The notes beneath the pieces are model-generated. The model saw nothing but the letters and a program-made list of their open reading frames with translations. It had not been told where the DNA came from and searched no databases. A program made the position numbers and the translations under genes. A stretch of DNA of 64,000 bases from positions 744,001-808,000 of the forward strand of contig NZ_OZ026458.1 of assembly GCF_964019625.1 (NCBI RefSeq). The letters are read 5' to 3'. This document shows positions 20,856 through 30,677 of the stretch, in pieces (position 1 is the first letter of the stretch; every line of letters starts with the position of its first letter). This DNA comes from Spiroplasma endosymbiont of Diplazon laetatorius (GTDB taxonomy: Bacteria; Bacillota_I; Bacilli_A; Mycoplasmatales; Mycoplasmataceae).

Positions 20856-22901
20856 TTATATTAAAAATCCAGGATTTTTTAATATACTTATAAATTCTTT
20901 ACCAAACATTATTGCATCTTCTGGTTCCAACATATTTTGATTGAAAGCAAAGTTTACTTTTACAAAATTTGATAAGTTACCATCTTCTTTAAATGAGTTT
21001 GATATTGTTGAAATATATATTGAAACTATTGAGTCTTTTGATAATCCAAAACTTGCATTATCAAGACCTAAGTTTGATAAGTCATAAATGGTTACTTTTA
21101 AATCTTGATTATCAAACTTAATGTCTTTTGATATTTCTTTTGTTATATTTAAAATACTTGAATCTTCATTTACTTCAACAACTGTATCACTAATTGTAGC
21201 ATCATCTGCTTTAATCAATCTTACAAGTGATTGATTAAAATCTAATTCATTAAACTTAACAAGAGTCTTTTTAAGTGCTTTTACATAAAATGAATTTAAT
21301 TCTAAGTCGACTCCACTTTCCCTTAATGGTTCAACCATTAAAGTATGTAAACTAATAAGTGCTGTTATATCTAATTTGAAAGAGAAAGTACCAACATTAG
21401 TTTTATCAACTACCACAGTTTTTTCAGTAACATTAGAGTTATCTTTTGATTTATTTAAAGGCATTGATGAAACTTCTTTGATTTTGTCATCAAGATTTTT
21501 TATTTTTTCATCAACTCTTGCTAATAGCGAAGATATAGTTTTAGAACTTTCTTCTTTAGTATTAGTTATAAAGTTTGATACTTTTTCACTAACTTCTTTA
21601 AATTTGTTTTCGAATTGTTCCACACCAACTTCTTTATTTGAGTTTTCTAATTCTTCTTTTAATTTATTACTAAATTGACTAATTCTTGAATCAATGTCTT
21701 TTATTTTAAATTCAAGTTCTTCTTTTTGATTCTCAATATTATGGAATTTGTTTTCTAATTCTTCACTATTTTTTAAGATTTTTTCAAGTTTTTCATCATC
21801 AAATTCATGTAAGTAATCAAATTTAGGACCTTCATGGTTAAATCCTTCTTTATCTGCTTCCACTTTTTTTTCTAATTCTTTTTTCTCTTTATCAATTTCT
21901 GCTTTAACTTCATCAATAACTTCTTGATTTTCCTTAATTTTTAACTCTTCTTGTTCCTTATTTTCAGTCTCTAAAACTTCGTCTTCCATTTCTTTACCTT
22001 CAGATTCTGGTGTAAATTTAGATAAGAATTTTTGATTTGATACTTTTTCTAGAACTTGAGTTTCAGAAACCTTTGGATCATGATTTGAAAAGATTTCTAT
22101 ATCTTTTTCATCTTCAAATACTAAAGCATGATTTAAAGCCAATTCTTCTGTTATAGAATCTGCAACTGTTAATGGTTTTATATCCAAATGAACTATTGCT
22201 GTATCTGTTTTTTCATAAACTGGTGCTTCAAATACTTCAACTTTATTTTCTTGTTCTTTTTCGACAATGAAATCTTCAACTATTTTATCCATTGATTGTG
22301 TTTCACTTATTTCTTGTGCATTGTTAACGCTTAAGTAATCTAGACTTGATAATTCTTCAGTTAAAGAATCAGCAACTTCAATGTATTTTCTATCATCAAC
22401 TTTTTTAGTTATAATTTCTTCTTTTACATCAACTTTAAAGTCTTCGTTAATTTGATCTATAGAAACAGTTACTCCTACTTCTTCATATTCACCATCATTT
22501 AGGTGTTCAAGATCAGCTAATTCTTTTGTTAAAGAATCTGATGCATCTACAACTTTTTCCTCTGATTGTGTATCTTCATTTATTAGTTTTTCTAAGTAAC
22601 CAAACTCATTTAATCCTTCTTTTAAAGTATCATTAATGTTTGTTGGTTTTTTAAGTAAGCTATTTATCTCTTTATCTGAAAAAATATCAAAAACAGTGTC
22701 ACCGTGTGAAACTATTAATGATTCAATTACATATATATTTCTAATTACACCTTCAATTGTAGATGTTATTTCAAACTTCTCTAATTGAGTTGAAATTAAA
22801 GCAAGAACATCATCTTTTTTTACTGGTTGTCCTTCTTTAACAAAAACTTTTTCTACAATACCCTTATATTTTTTAGGATTTTTAAATTTGATTTTCTCCA
22901 T
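20856..22901 (-). CDS. Degenerate dihydrolipoamide acyltransferase-like protein with acidic repeats and coiled coil
   Basis: A 681-residue protein of unusual build. Residues 1-75 resemble a biotinyl/lipoyl domain, with LEKFEITSTIEG where lipoyl domains carry the DK turn. Residues 115-300 are acidic and contain a motif of the form ADSLTEEL three times (about 123, 178, 248). Residues 310-480 are a long heptad-rich coiled coil. Residues 500-681 look like the E2 catalytic domain: TFSFKLDITALISLH at the start, an end of the form ISILKNPGFLI. The catalytic HRxxDG is replaced by QNMLEP, so acyltransferase activity is unlikely. No pyruvate dehydrogenase genes are adjacent. It may be a structural relative of E2; its function is unknown. 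Confidence 0.75.
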   Translation of the reverse strand: MEKIKFKNPKKYKGIVEKVFVKEGQPVKKDDVLALISTQLEKFEITSTIEGVIRNIYVIESLIVSHGDTVFDIFSDKEINSLLKKPTNINDTLKEGLNEFGYLEKLINEDTQSEEKVVDASDSLTKELADLEHLNDGEYEEVGVTVSIDQINEDFKVDVKEEIITKKVDDRKYIEVADSLTEELSSLDYLSVNNAQEISETQSMDKIVEDFIVEKEQENKVEVFEAPVYEKTDTAIVHLDIKPLTVADSITEELALNHALVFEDEKDIEIFSNHDPKVSETQVLEKVSNQKFLSKFTPESEGKEMEDEVLETENKEQEELKIKENQEVIDEVKAEIDKEKKELEKKVEADKEGFNHEGPKFDYLHEFDDEKLEKILKNSEELENKFHNIENQKEELEFKIKDIDSRISQFSNKLKEELENSNKEVGVEQFENKFKEVSEKVSNFITNTKEESSKTISSLLARVDEKIKNLDDKIKEVSSMPLNKSKDNSNVTEKTVVVDKTNVGTFSFKLDITALISLHTLMVEPLRESGVDLELNSFYVKALKKTLVKFNELDFNQSLVRLIKADDATISDTVVEVNEDSSILNITKEISKDIKFDNQDLKVTIYDLSNLGLDNASFGLSKDSIVSIYISTISNSFKEDGNLSNFVKVNFAFNQNMLEPEDAIMFGKEFISILKNPGFLI

Positions 22902-22920
22902 AAAATAGCCCTTTCAGAAT

Positions 22921-22938
22921 TAGTGTGCCCAAACACTA
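22921..22938. promoter_or_regulatory. Short inverted repeat upstream of the acyltransferase-like gene
   Basis: TAGTGT (22921-22926) and ACACTA (22933-22938) are exact complements six bases apart, about 20 bases upstream of the ATG. On the minus strand it overlaps TATAGT, a possible -10. It could be an operator; the evidence is slight. Confidence 0.25.
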
Positions 22939-22982
22939 TACTTTTTTATTTTACACTACTTTATGAAAGTATTAAAATTTTT

Positions 22983-23705
22983 TTAAATGGCATCTAGTAT
23001 CATTTTATTGTTTTCAGATATATCTAAAAGTCTTTTAAAACACTTATCAAAATTATTAGTTCTATTATAGTGCTCAATAGGTAAACCTTTACAACTTTCC
23101 AGCAATCCAACAGACAGTTTGCAAAAATCTAATAATTCACCTTTATAAGTTGGTAATATTGGCCCAAAACCTCTATATAAAAGCATTGAGTTAGCTATTA
23201 TGCTTAAAAAAGGTATTGTATATACACCTAATGGTTTTTCAATTGCGAAATAAATATATGTAATTAGTAAGTCCTCAATAAAGGCTTCAAGACTAGCTTC
23301 TTCGATTAAACTTTCTTCAAAAAAAATTATCATCTCTATTGTTTTGTTTTTACCAGTGGCCATATTTAAAAATACATGTTCATATTCTCCAGAAGAATCT
23401 AGCAACATATATACTTCTCTATAATTATTTACATCAAAAGATCACTTGTGTTCTCCTTCGTTTCTAAAAGTTTCTTTAGATTCTATTATTTTTAATCTTA
23501 TTAACTCTCAAATCCTTAGAAAGTTAATCAACTCTTTCCCATAAACCTCTATCGAATCATCAAGGAGGTATTGATCATCTGCTATTAATTCAAAAACTTC
23601 ATCTTCAGAAAATTCAAAATCTTTATAATAAGACATACTTGATACTAGTTTTGCTCCAATAGTGGATCACAATTCCTTATTTCTGTACAAAAAAATTACT
23701 TCCAT
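22983..23705 (-). CDS. Hypothetical protein, last gene of the metK cluster
   Basis: A 240-residue protein with no clear signal peptide and a moderately hydrophobic central part (about 145-185, around IEKPLGVYTIPFLSIIANSMLLY). It begins ATG GAA GTA at 23705, 23 bases after the trmFO stop, without a strong ribosome site, so it depends on the upstream genes or has another start. The N-terminal half is acidic. Two TGA(Trp) codons are read through. No family is recognised. Confidence 0.75.
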
Positions 23706-23728
23706 ATAAGGTAATTTTATATTTTAAA

Positions 23729-25018
23729 CTAGATAAAGCTTTTTAATAATTCTAAAGAATTTTTACATATATATGTGTTTTTTTCTTCTTTAGAATCAAA
23801 TTTTAAACTGTTATCGAACTTCACAATACCCATATTAGACTTCATAGGCTTTAATTTTTTATGTTTTGGATTAGTTATATAACTAATCAAACTTCCTAGT
23901 ACAGTGTCCTCTGGAAGTGGTATAAATTTCTTATTATTTATAACACTTAATATCCCTCTAGCAGCGACCAAACCAGAAGCAAAAGATTCAATATAACCTT
24001 CTACACCAGTTATTTGACCTGCAAAAAATATGTTTTTCTTTCTCATCATTTGAAGTTTTTTGTTAAGTATCTTAGGGGAATTTATAAAGTTATTTTTATG
24101 CATAACACCAAATCTTCTGAAAACAACTTTTTCTAAACCAGGAAGAGTTGAAAATATTCTTTTTTGTTCTTTTCAAGTTAAATTTGTTTGAAAACCCACA
24201 ATATTATATAGGTTATCAATTGCATCATCTCTTCTAAGTTGAACTGCAGAATATGGTTGAATACCATCTTCATTTTCAAGACCATTTGGAGACATAGCCG
24301 ATCTTAAGAGTATTTTTTTAGATGTTTTTGCCAATTGTTCAATTGGTTGGCAACCCTTAAAGAATATTTCTTGTTCAAAATCTTTCAATTTAACTTGTTC
24401 TGCATTTACAAGTTCATTGTGAAAATCGTTAAATTGTTTTTCGTCTAAAGGAATGCAAATATAACTATTGTCATTTTTATGTCTAGATTTGTAGTAAACC
24501 TTTGTAAAATCTATTGATTGCTTTTCTAAAATCGGAGCAGATGCATCTAAATAGAATAACTTTTGTTTACCCAGTAACTGCTCTAATTTAATTTTAAATT
24601 CGTCAGAACAAAGAGGACCTGTTGCAATTAAAACTATTTCTTCTGTATCTATGTCTAAAAATTCTTCTTCAAATACTTTAATATTTTCATGTTCTCTTAT
24701 TCTTTTATCAACCATATTAGAAAACAATTCTCTATCAACTGCCAAAGCATCATCAGATGGTATTTGTGTTTTATAAGCACAATCTAAAATAAAGGAACCT
24801 AGTATTTCAAGTTCCTTTTTTAATATCCCTACTGCATTTTGTGTTGAAACACTTCTAAAAGTATTTGAACAAACTAATTCAGCAAAGGTTTCTAGTGTTT
24901 GTATTTCATTTTTATGAATTTTCTTTTTTTCATATAAATGTACTTCTACACCATTTTCTGCAAGTTGTCATGCAGCTTCACACCCCGCTAAACCAGCTCC
25001 GATTATTGTAACTTTCAT
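23729..25018 (-). CDS. trmFO: Folate/FAD-dependent tRNA uridine-54 C5-methyltransferase TrmFO (or 23S rRNA homologue)
   Basis: A 429-residue GidA-related flavoprotein. The FAD-binding GxGxxG is [12 protein letters not shown] at the N-terminus, and [17 protein letters not shown] near the C-terminus is a TrmFO hallmark. It methylates U54 in the T-loop of tRNA using methylenetetrahydrofolate; in some Mollicutes a paralogue (RlmFO) acts on 23S rRNA instead, and sequence alone does not decide. It follows cutC by two bases, with GGAGAA inside the end of cutC. Confidence 0.9.
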
Positions 25019-25020
25019 AA

Positions 25021-25680
25021 TTATTTCTCCAATAATTCATTTATCTTTTCAGCACTTGATAGTTCATCTCAACTTGAGTTATTTCTAACACATGATCCAA
25101 CGTGAATATTGTCAGATATTTGTTTTAATTCTAAGAAGTTATCTTGATTAACTCCTCCTCCGATTAAAACCTTTGTGTCAAGATTCATTGAAACTAATTC
25201 TTTTAAAGTTTCCATACCATCTTTAATGTTTTTACCACCACTTGTAAGAACATTATTTATTTTTAATTCATTTAAAATAGCATAAGATTTTTTAAAATCT
25301 TTAACTTCATCAAAAGCCTTGTGAAATGTTACTTCTAAATCACCTTTAATTTCAATGACTTGTTTTAAAAAATCAGTGTCTATTGTTAAATCTTTATTTA
25401 AAGCACCAATTACTATACCGTTGGCTTTAGTATTTTTAATAGCTTTTATTTGTTCAATCATTTCTTTCTTTTCTTCATCACTGTAGAAAAAGTCTCTTTC
25501 TGTATTTCTAACTATTACATTTACTGGCAATACAGAATAAGAACAACATTCAATAACATCTTCTAAAAAAGGTGTTAGTCCACCTATTTTTAATTCTCTA
25601 CAAAACTCAATTCTATTTGCATTTGAGTTATTGATTATTTTTATATCCTTTAAATCTTTAGCAATCACTTCTAATAACAT
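25021..25680 (-). CDS. cutC: CutC-family TIM-barrel protein
   Basis: A 219-residue protein of the CutC family. Features are the N-terminal ANRIEFCRELKIGGLTP, VNVIVRNTERDF, TFHKAFDE and VLTSGGKN, ending with LIGGGV. CutC was named for copper tolerance in E. coli, but that role is disputed and its enzymatic activity is unknown. It starts directly after the metK stop (TAA G ATG), so it belongs to the SAM-riboswitch operon. Confidence 0.9.
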
Positions 25681-25681
25681 C

Positions 25682-26815
25682 TTATAAATATGCCTCTAAT
25701 TCTCTAATTTTATCTAGTTTTTCTCAGTTGAATTCTTTTTTACCAAAATGTCCGTATTTACTTGTTCTGAAGTAAACTGGAGATTTTAAATCTAAATTTT
25801 CAATTAAAGAGCTAACTTTAAAGTCAAAGTTTTCTCTTAAAGCTTTATATAAAATATCCATTGATACTTTGTTTGTTCCAAAAGCTTCTATAAATACAGA
25901 AACAGGTTCTGATTTACCAATTGCATAACTAACTTGAATTTCTAGTTTATCTGCTAGTTTTGCTGCAACCATATTTTTTGCAGCATATCTACACATATAA
26001 GCAGCACTTCTATCCACTTTACTTGGATCTTTTCCTGAGAAAGCCCCTCCACCGTGACGTGAGTATCCACCATAAGTATCTACTATTATTTTTCTTCCTG
26101 TAAGACCAGTATCTCCTTTTGGTCCTCCAATAACGAATCTACCAGTAGGATTTATTAAAACATTGAAATCAGTGTTTAAATTATATCTTTTTGCAATTAC
26201 ATCCATAATGTTTGATTTAACAAATTTTTCAAATTCTTCTTTGTTGTAATCAGCATCATGTTGAATTGACATTAAAATAGTTTCAATTCTTGGGTTATTT
26301 TCATTTGTGTAATCCATTGTAACTTGTGATTTCATATCTGGTTGAGCTCACTTGAAAGCTCCAACTTTTCTTAACTTTGAAGCTATGTGAACTAAGTCAT
26401 GAGCAACTTGGATTGAATAAGGCATATAAGTAGATGTTTCATTATTTGCATAACCAAACATAATTCCTTGGTCTCCAGCTCCCATTTCTTCTTGTTCAAC
26501 ACCCATAGCAATATCAGGTGATTGTGTATTTATTTTAACTACAATCTCACATGTTTTTGGATCTATACCAGTTTCTTGGTTATCGTAACCAACTCTTTCT
26601 AAAACTCATTTTGCAATTGCTGCATAATCAACTTTAGCTTTAGTTGTTATTTCCCCTCCAATTAATAAGTAGTTTTCTGTAACAAAAGTTTCACATGCCA
26701 CTTTTGAATTTGGATCTTGTCTTAAACATTCATCAAGTATTGCGTCACTTATTTGATCACAAATCTTATCTGGATGTCCTTCTGAAACTGATTCACTTGT
26801 AAATAATCTTCTCAT
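25682..26815 (-). CDS. metK: S-adenosylmethionine synthetase
   Basis: A 377-residue enzyme making S-adenosylmethionine from methionine and ATP. Motifs: [19 protein letters not shown] at the N-terminus, [11 protein letters not shown] (read across the TGA-containing middle), and the P-loop-like [18 protein letters not shown]. The ATG at 26815 is preceded by AGAGGAG. It heads metK-cutC-trmFO-hypothetical and is led by a SAM-I-type riboswitch and terminator. Confidence 0.97.
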
Positions 26816-26851
26816 TGTTTTTTTCTCCTCTTGTAAATAAAATCGTAAAAT

Positions 26852-26885
26852 AAAAAAACTTCCCCAACAAAAGAGAAGTTTTTAA
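26852..26885 (-). terminator. Regulated terminator (riboswitch expression platform) before metK
   Basis: On the minus strand AAAAACTTC and GAAGTTTTT pair across a 12-base loop and are followed by a T run, between the aptamer and the metK ribosome site. The 3' strand of aptamer stem P1 (GATGAG) could pair with part of the terminator stem (CTTCTC), a plausible antiterminator. Confidence 0.7.
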
Positions 26886-26889
26886 TAGC

Positions 26890-26981
26890 CTCATCGTTGG
26901 TTTCCCCTTAATTTAAGCACCTTCATAAAATGGGTTGCTACCACATCAACGAGTTGTTTTCTCTCAGTGGTTCTTAATAAG
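26890..26981 (-). ncRNA. SAM-I (S-box) family riboswitch, divergent
   Basis: The minus strand reads CTTATTAAGAA, then a stem ACCAC/GTGGT with a TGA/GA kink-turn, then AGCAACC, a short stem, GGTGCTTAAATT, a small hairpin, and GATGAGG. This order matches SAM-I aptamers: P1 (CTTATT pairs with GATGAG), P2 with k-turn, the conserved GCAACC, P3, then GGTGCTAAWTT. The usual GGTGGAGGGA of P2 is replaced, with the k-turn strands seemingly swapped. Position before metK fits feedback by SAM. The class is by eye; a covariance search would confirm it. Confidence 0.75.
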
Positions 26982-27018
26982 AATTATTTAGTTTTTCTAA
27001 AGTAATAATAACAAATAT

Positions 27019-27984
27019 TTATATATTTTTAATTATTAATTCAAATATTTGTTCTGAATTTTTTGTATTTAAGAAATAATGCTTAAATCCTTTAACTGTT
27101 TCTAAATTATATTTATCTTTCTCTAATTTTGAAATGTATTTTACTGTATTTTTAGAGTTACAGTAAAAGTCTGTGTTTGACATTATTAGTGTAAATTTGC
27201 TTTTTGAATTATTTATATTCTTAACACTAACTTTGTTTGCTTTTTTTCATAAATAATAATCTCTTGTATTCATTGAGTTCTTAGTTGTATTTTCATCTTC
27301 TATTACTTTTGCAAAATTAGAATCATCTGTTAAATCTGAACCATTTAAAGGTAAAGCTAACCTAGCATTTGCTTTAAATAATGTTCCTCATCAAAGTTTT
27401 AAATAAAAGCCAAAAGTCTTTTTGTATACATTATTAAGTCTCATTGAAGAACATATTATGCTGTGAATTTTTTCATCTTGTGATAAAAATGAAGCTATAG
27501 TCGATCCAAATCCATCTCCCAATAAGATTATTTTTAAACTAGGGTATTTTTCACCTATCTCTTCTACTATTTCTCTTAAATCAGATATCGTAGTTCCAAA
27601 GTGGTATTGGTTATCAACTATATTTTCACCACAATTTCTTTGATCAAAAGAAACTAAAGAATATTTATCTTTATGAGTTTTTCTCAACCATAATTCTAAC
27701 TTATCAAAATCTTTTCTATTTCTAAACATATCATGAATACCAATTATTATATATTCACTTTTTTGATCAATTTCACCAAATCATCTAAGCTCATATCCAT
27801 CACTTGTTTTGAACATTTTCTTCTTAATAAGTTCACTTTTAACTATTTGGTCTTTTTTAAATTTAAGCTTATTAAACTTAACTATTCTAGCTATTAAAGC
27901 TAGAATGAAAATTAAAGCAAAAGTACCTAAAACAGCATAAACAATAACACTTAATAAATCTCAAACTGCATTTCATATTCCCAT
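27019..27984 (-). CDS. Membrane-anchored alpha/beta-hydrolase-like protein lacking the serine nucleophile
   Basis: A 321-residue protein with one N-terminal membrane helix (about 8-35) and a cytoplasmic alpha/beta-hydrolase domain. SFDQRNCGEN fits the DxRGxG turn after strand 4, and the nucleophile elbow appears as LLGDGFGSTIAS, where GxSxG is expected. Gly takes the place of Ser (about residue 158). A late His (KGFKHYF) could be the triad His. So either the enzyme is inactive or a neighbouring residue acts. Start ATG 27984 follows GAAAGGTG. It is a single gene upstream of, and on the same strand as, the metK riboswitch. Confidence 0.78.
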
Positions 27985-28011
27985 AAAATCACCTTTCTTA
28001 ATTATAAATAA

Positions 28012-28035
28012 AAAAAACACTTTTGAAAGTGTTTG
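28012..28035 (-). terminator. Terminator of the 28052-28417 gene
   Basis: Stem AAACACTTT/AAAGTGTTT, followed on the minus strand by eight T; about 17 bases past the stop. Confidence 0.85.
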
Positions 28036-28051
28036 TTATTGTAAATGTATA

Positions 28052-28417
28052 TTAGTCTCCGTGTGATAAATCTAATGCGTAAACATCAAATTGTCCCATA
28101 AATCAGAATGCGAAGATAACGTTTTGTTTTCTAATAATGAACTCATCGTTACCCATAACGTTAATTGCTTCATATATAACGTTACCAGCATCTTGCTCAA
28201 GGTTAATTCTCATACGTTCGAAGTCATAAATTGTTGATCTACCATACATTTCGTTTTTACGTTCGAATTCAACTTCAGTTAAAATTCTTTCATATGTATC
28301 TCTGTATTTTGCAGCTGTTTTAAGTCTTTGTTCTAAACCTCTACAAACGTTTTTAACTTCTTTATCTAAAGCGAATAATGCTTCGTGTAAATTTCTAAGC
28401 TTATCATGTCTTTTCAT
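28052..28417 (-). CDS. Small conserved-looking hypothetical protein
   Basis: A 121-residue, mostly helical, charged protein with a strong TAGGAGATG site before the ATG. Codon choice (CGT/CGC-like arginine, GTT, TTC) looks like that of a well-expressed gene compared with neighbours. The N-terminal 70 residues are rich in Arg, Lys and Glu with heptad-like spacing; the C-terminus is more hydrophobic. Its -10 is probably TATAAT near 28462. No family is recognised. Confidence 0.8.
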
Positions 28418-28532
28418 GTCGTCATCTCCTATAAGGTTATTTCTTTAATAACAATATTATACACAAATTTTCTCAAAAATACTATAATAAGTGGATTATT
28501 TGCCAATTCGATATTTTTGAAAATTTTTTAAA

Positions 28533-29297
28533 CTAAATAATTTGTAATCTTTTAATTGATTTAACTAGATTTTTTTCATCAATTGATATTATAACACCAC
28601 ATAACATTCCTTCATTTTCTGATGGTATGAACTTTGTTGGTAATCCAGTTTTTTCTTTAAAGATAACTTCATCTGGATTTGCTCCGATTATAGAGTTTAT
28701 AGGTCCTGTCATACCTAAATCTGTTATAAAAGCAGTTCCTTTAGGAAGTATTCTTTCGTCAGCTGTTTGAACGTGAGTGTGTGTTCCAACTAAAGCAGAT
28801 ATTTTACCGTCATAATTTCATGCAAAAGCTAGTTTTTCAGCACTTGCTTCAGCGTGAAAATCAACTATATGAATGTCTGAATTATCTTCTTTTATTATGT
28901 TATCCATAACCTCATAAGGATTGTTAACATGTTCCATAAAACTTTTACCCATTAAGTTAGTAACTCTTACTTTTTTACCTTGAAAGTCATAAACATTTGT
29001 TCCAATTCCTATGTTGTATGAATTCATGTTTGCCGGTCTTAAAAGATCATCAACTTTTTCAATAAAATCAAAAGTTTCCTTTACTTTAAATACATGATTA
29101 CCTGTAGTTATTACATTTACACCGAGTTGTTTTAAAAAATCATAATGATTCTTATTGATACCTTTACCGTGACTTATATTTTCTCCATTAACAATTGTGA
29201 AATCAATTTTATTTTCTTCAATAATTGATTTAATATGTTTTTCTAAAACATCTCTTCCTGATTTTGAATATACATCTCCTATAATTAAAAAGTTCAT
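28533..29297 (-). CDS. ymdB: YmdB-family metallophosphoesterase (2',3'-cyclic nucleotide phosphodiesterase)
   Basis: A 254-residue calcineurin-like phosphoesterase. Metal-binding motifs appear in order: IIGDVYSKSGR (D near the N-terminus), VNGENISHGKG, TTGNHVF, DFHAEASAEK and VGTHTHVQTAD. This is the YmdB/TIGR00282 pattern; B. subtilis YmdB acts on 2',3'-cyclic nucleotides and affects RNA turnover. It overlaps the ylxM stop by one base (TAATG) and is the third gene after ftsY and ylxM. Confidence 0.95.
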
Positions 29298-29620
29298 TAT
29301 AAATTTTTCTCCACTTCTACTATCAATTCATCAATTGATACATTGTTGGTTTTTGCTTTATCTAAAATATCTTTTATTTTAGAGTTTTTAGCTTTCAAAT
29401 TTAATTTTTCTTCTAAATCTAATAAAGATGAAGATGTTTTGTTTATGCTGTCATAAACGGCATTTCTAGAAACACCAAATTCCTCCGCAATTTCTTGTAA
29501 AGTAAGGTCTTCGAAAAAATATAATTCAAAATATTGTGATTGTTTTTCAGTTAATAAATTTTTGTAATAGTCATATAGTTCAGCTAAGTTGGCAGTTTTT
29601 TGTATATCTTGGTTTATCAT
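29297..29620 (-). CDS. ylxM: YlxM/p13-family helix-turn-helix protein
   Basis: A 107-residue protein of the UPF0122 family. It has a sigma-70 region-4-like helix-turn-helix (LQEIAEEFGVSRNAVYDSI, about 39-57). YlxM is usually encoded beside ffh or ftsY and is thought to assist the signal recognition particle in Gram-positive bacteria. Here it lies one base past the ftsY stop region and overlaps ymdB. Confidence 0.92.
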   Translation of the reverse strand: MINQDIQKTANLAELYDYYKNLLTEKQSQYFELYFFEDLTLQEIAEEFGVSRNAVYDSINKTSSSLLDLEEKLNLKAKNSKIKDILDKAKTNNVSIDELIVEVEKNL

Positions 29621-29621
29621 A

Positions 29622-30599
29622 CTATTTGTTTTCCATAAAATCAGATGTTAAATCTCAAATATAATTATCAACATCAAATTCTTCTATATCATCTACAGTT
29701 TCGCCGGTTCCGATTAATTTAACAGGTATATTTAAAATATCTTTAATAGCAAGTGCTATTCCACCCTTGCTTGTTCCATCCATTTTTGTAAGAACTATTC
29801 CACTTACATTTGTTGTTTCAGCAAAAACTTTTGCTTGGCTTATACCATTTTGTCCTGTTTGAGCGTCAATAACTAGTAATCTTTCATGAGGACCATCTGT
29901 CACACTTTTTTGTATGATTTTTGTCATCTTTTCAAGTTCTTTCATTAAGTTATCTTTGTTTTGAAGTCTTCCAGCAGTATCTATTAATAATAAGTCATAT
30001 TTTTCTTCACTTGCTTTTTTAATACCATCAAAAACTACACTTGCAGGATCTTTTGATCCATTTGTGGATTTAATTAAATCAACATTTTTCAGTCTTTTAT
30101 CGCATCATTCTTGTAACTGCTCAACAGCACCAGCTCTAAAAGTATCTGCTGCTGCAATAAGAACTTTTTTACCCATATTTGAATAATAGTTTGCTATTTT
30201 AGCTATACTTGTTGTTTTACCAACCCCGTTAACACCAACCATTATAAATACATTTAATCTATTATCTTTATAGTTTAATTCAGTCTTGAACTTACCACTA
30301 TCTGTATATGTTTCATAAATTTCTTCAACCAATATTTCTTTTATTTCTTCAAAAGAATGTTTTGGCTTAGATTTTTTTTGCACTCTATTTGATATTTCAA
30401 GAACCATTTTCATACCCATATCTGTTTTAATAAGTATATTTTCTAATTCTTCAAAAAAATCTGAATTTGGTTCTTTGTAACTTTTACTTAGTTTTTTAAT
30501 ATCATTTGAAAAAGTTAGTGTATTTTTGTGGTCCTTTTTATGTTTTTTTTGTATTTTTTTAACTTCTCTTCTTTGTTTTAAATTATTTCAAAATCCCAT
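29622..30599 (-). CDS. ftsY: Signal recognition particle receptor FtsY
   Basis: A 325-residue SRP GTPase that docks SRP-ribosome complexes at the membrane. Motifs: GVNGVGKTT (G1), DTFRAGAVEQL (G2-insertion), DTAGR (G3), TKMDG (G4) and GTGE (G5). The N-terminus is short and very basic, as in other Mollicutes, standing in for the long acidic A-domain of E. coli. The ATG at 30599 follows TGAGGAA. First of ftsY-ylxM-ymdB. Confidence 0.97.
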
Positions 30600-30677
30600 A
30601 AAAGTTCCTCATTTCTCTTTATTAATTGTATAATAATTTTAATATATTATACATATATTAATGTGTGAGGGATAATT

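Noticed and set aside
21376-21678. Open frame on the plus strand opposite the coiled-coil gene
   Set aside because: It is the complement of Glu/Lys-rich coiled-coil codons and has no ribosome site.
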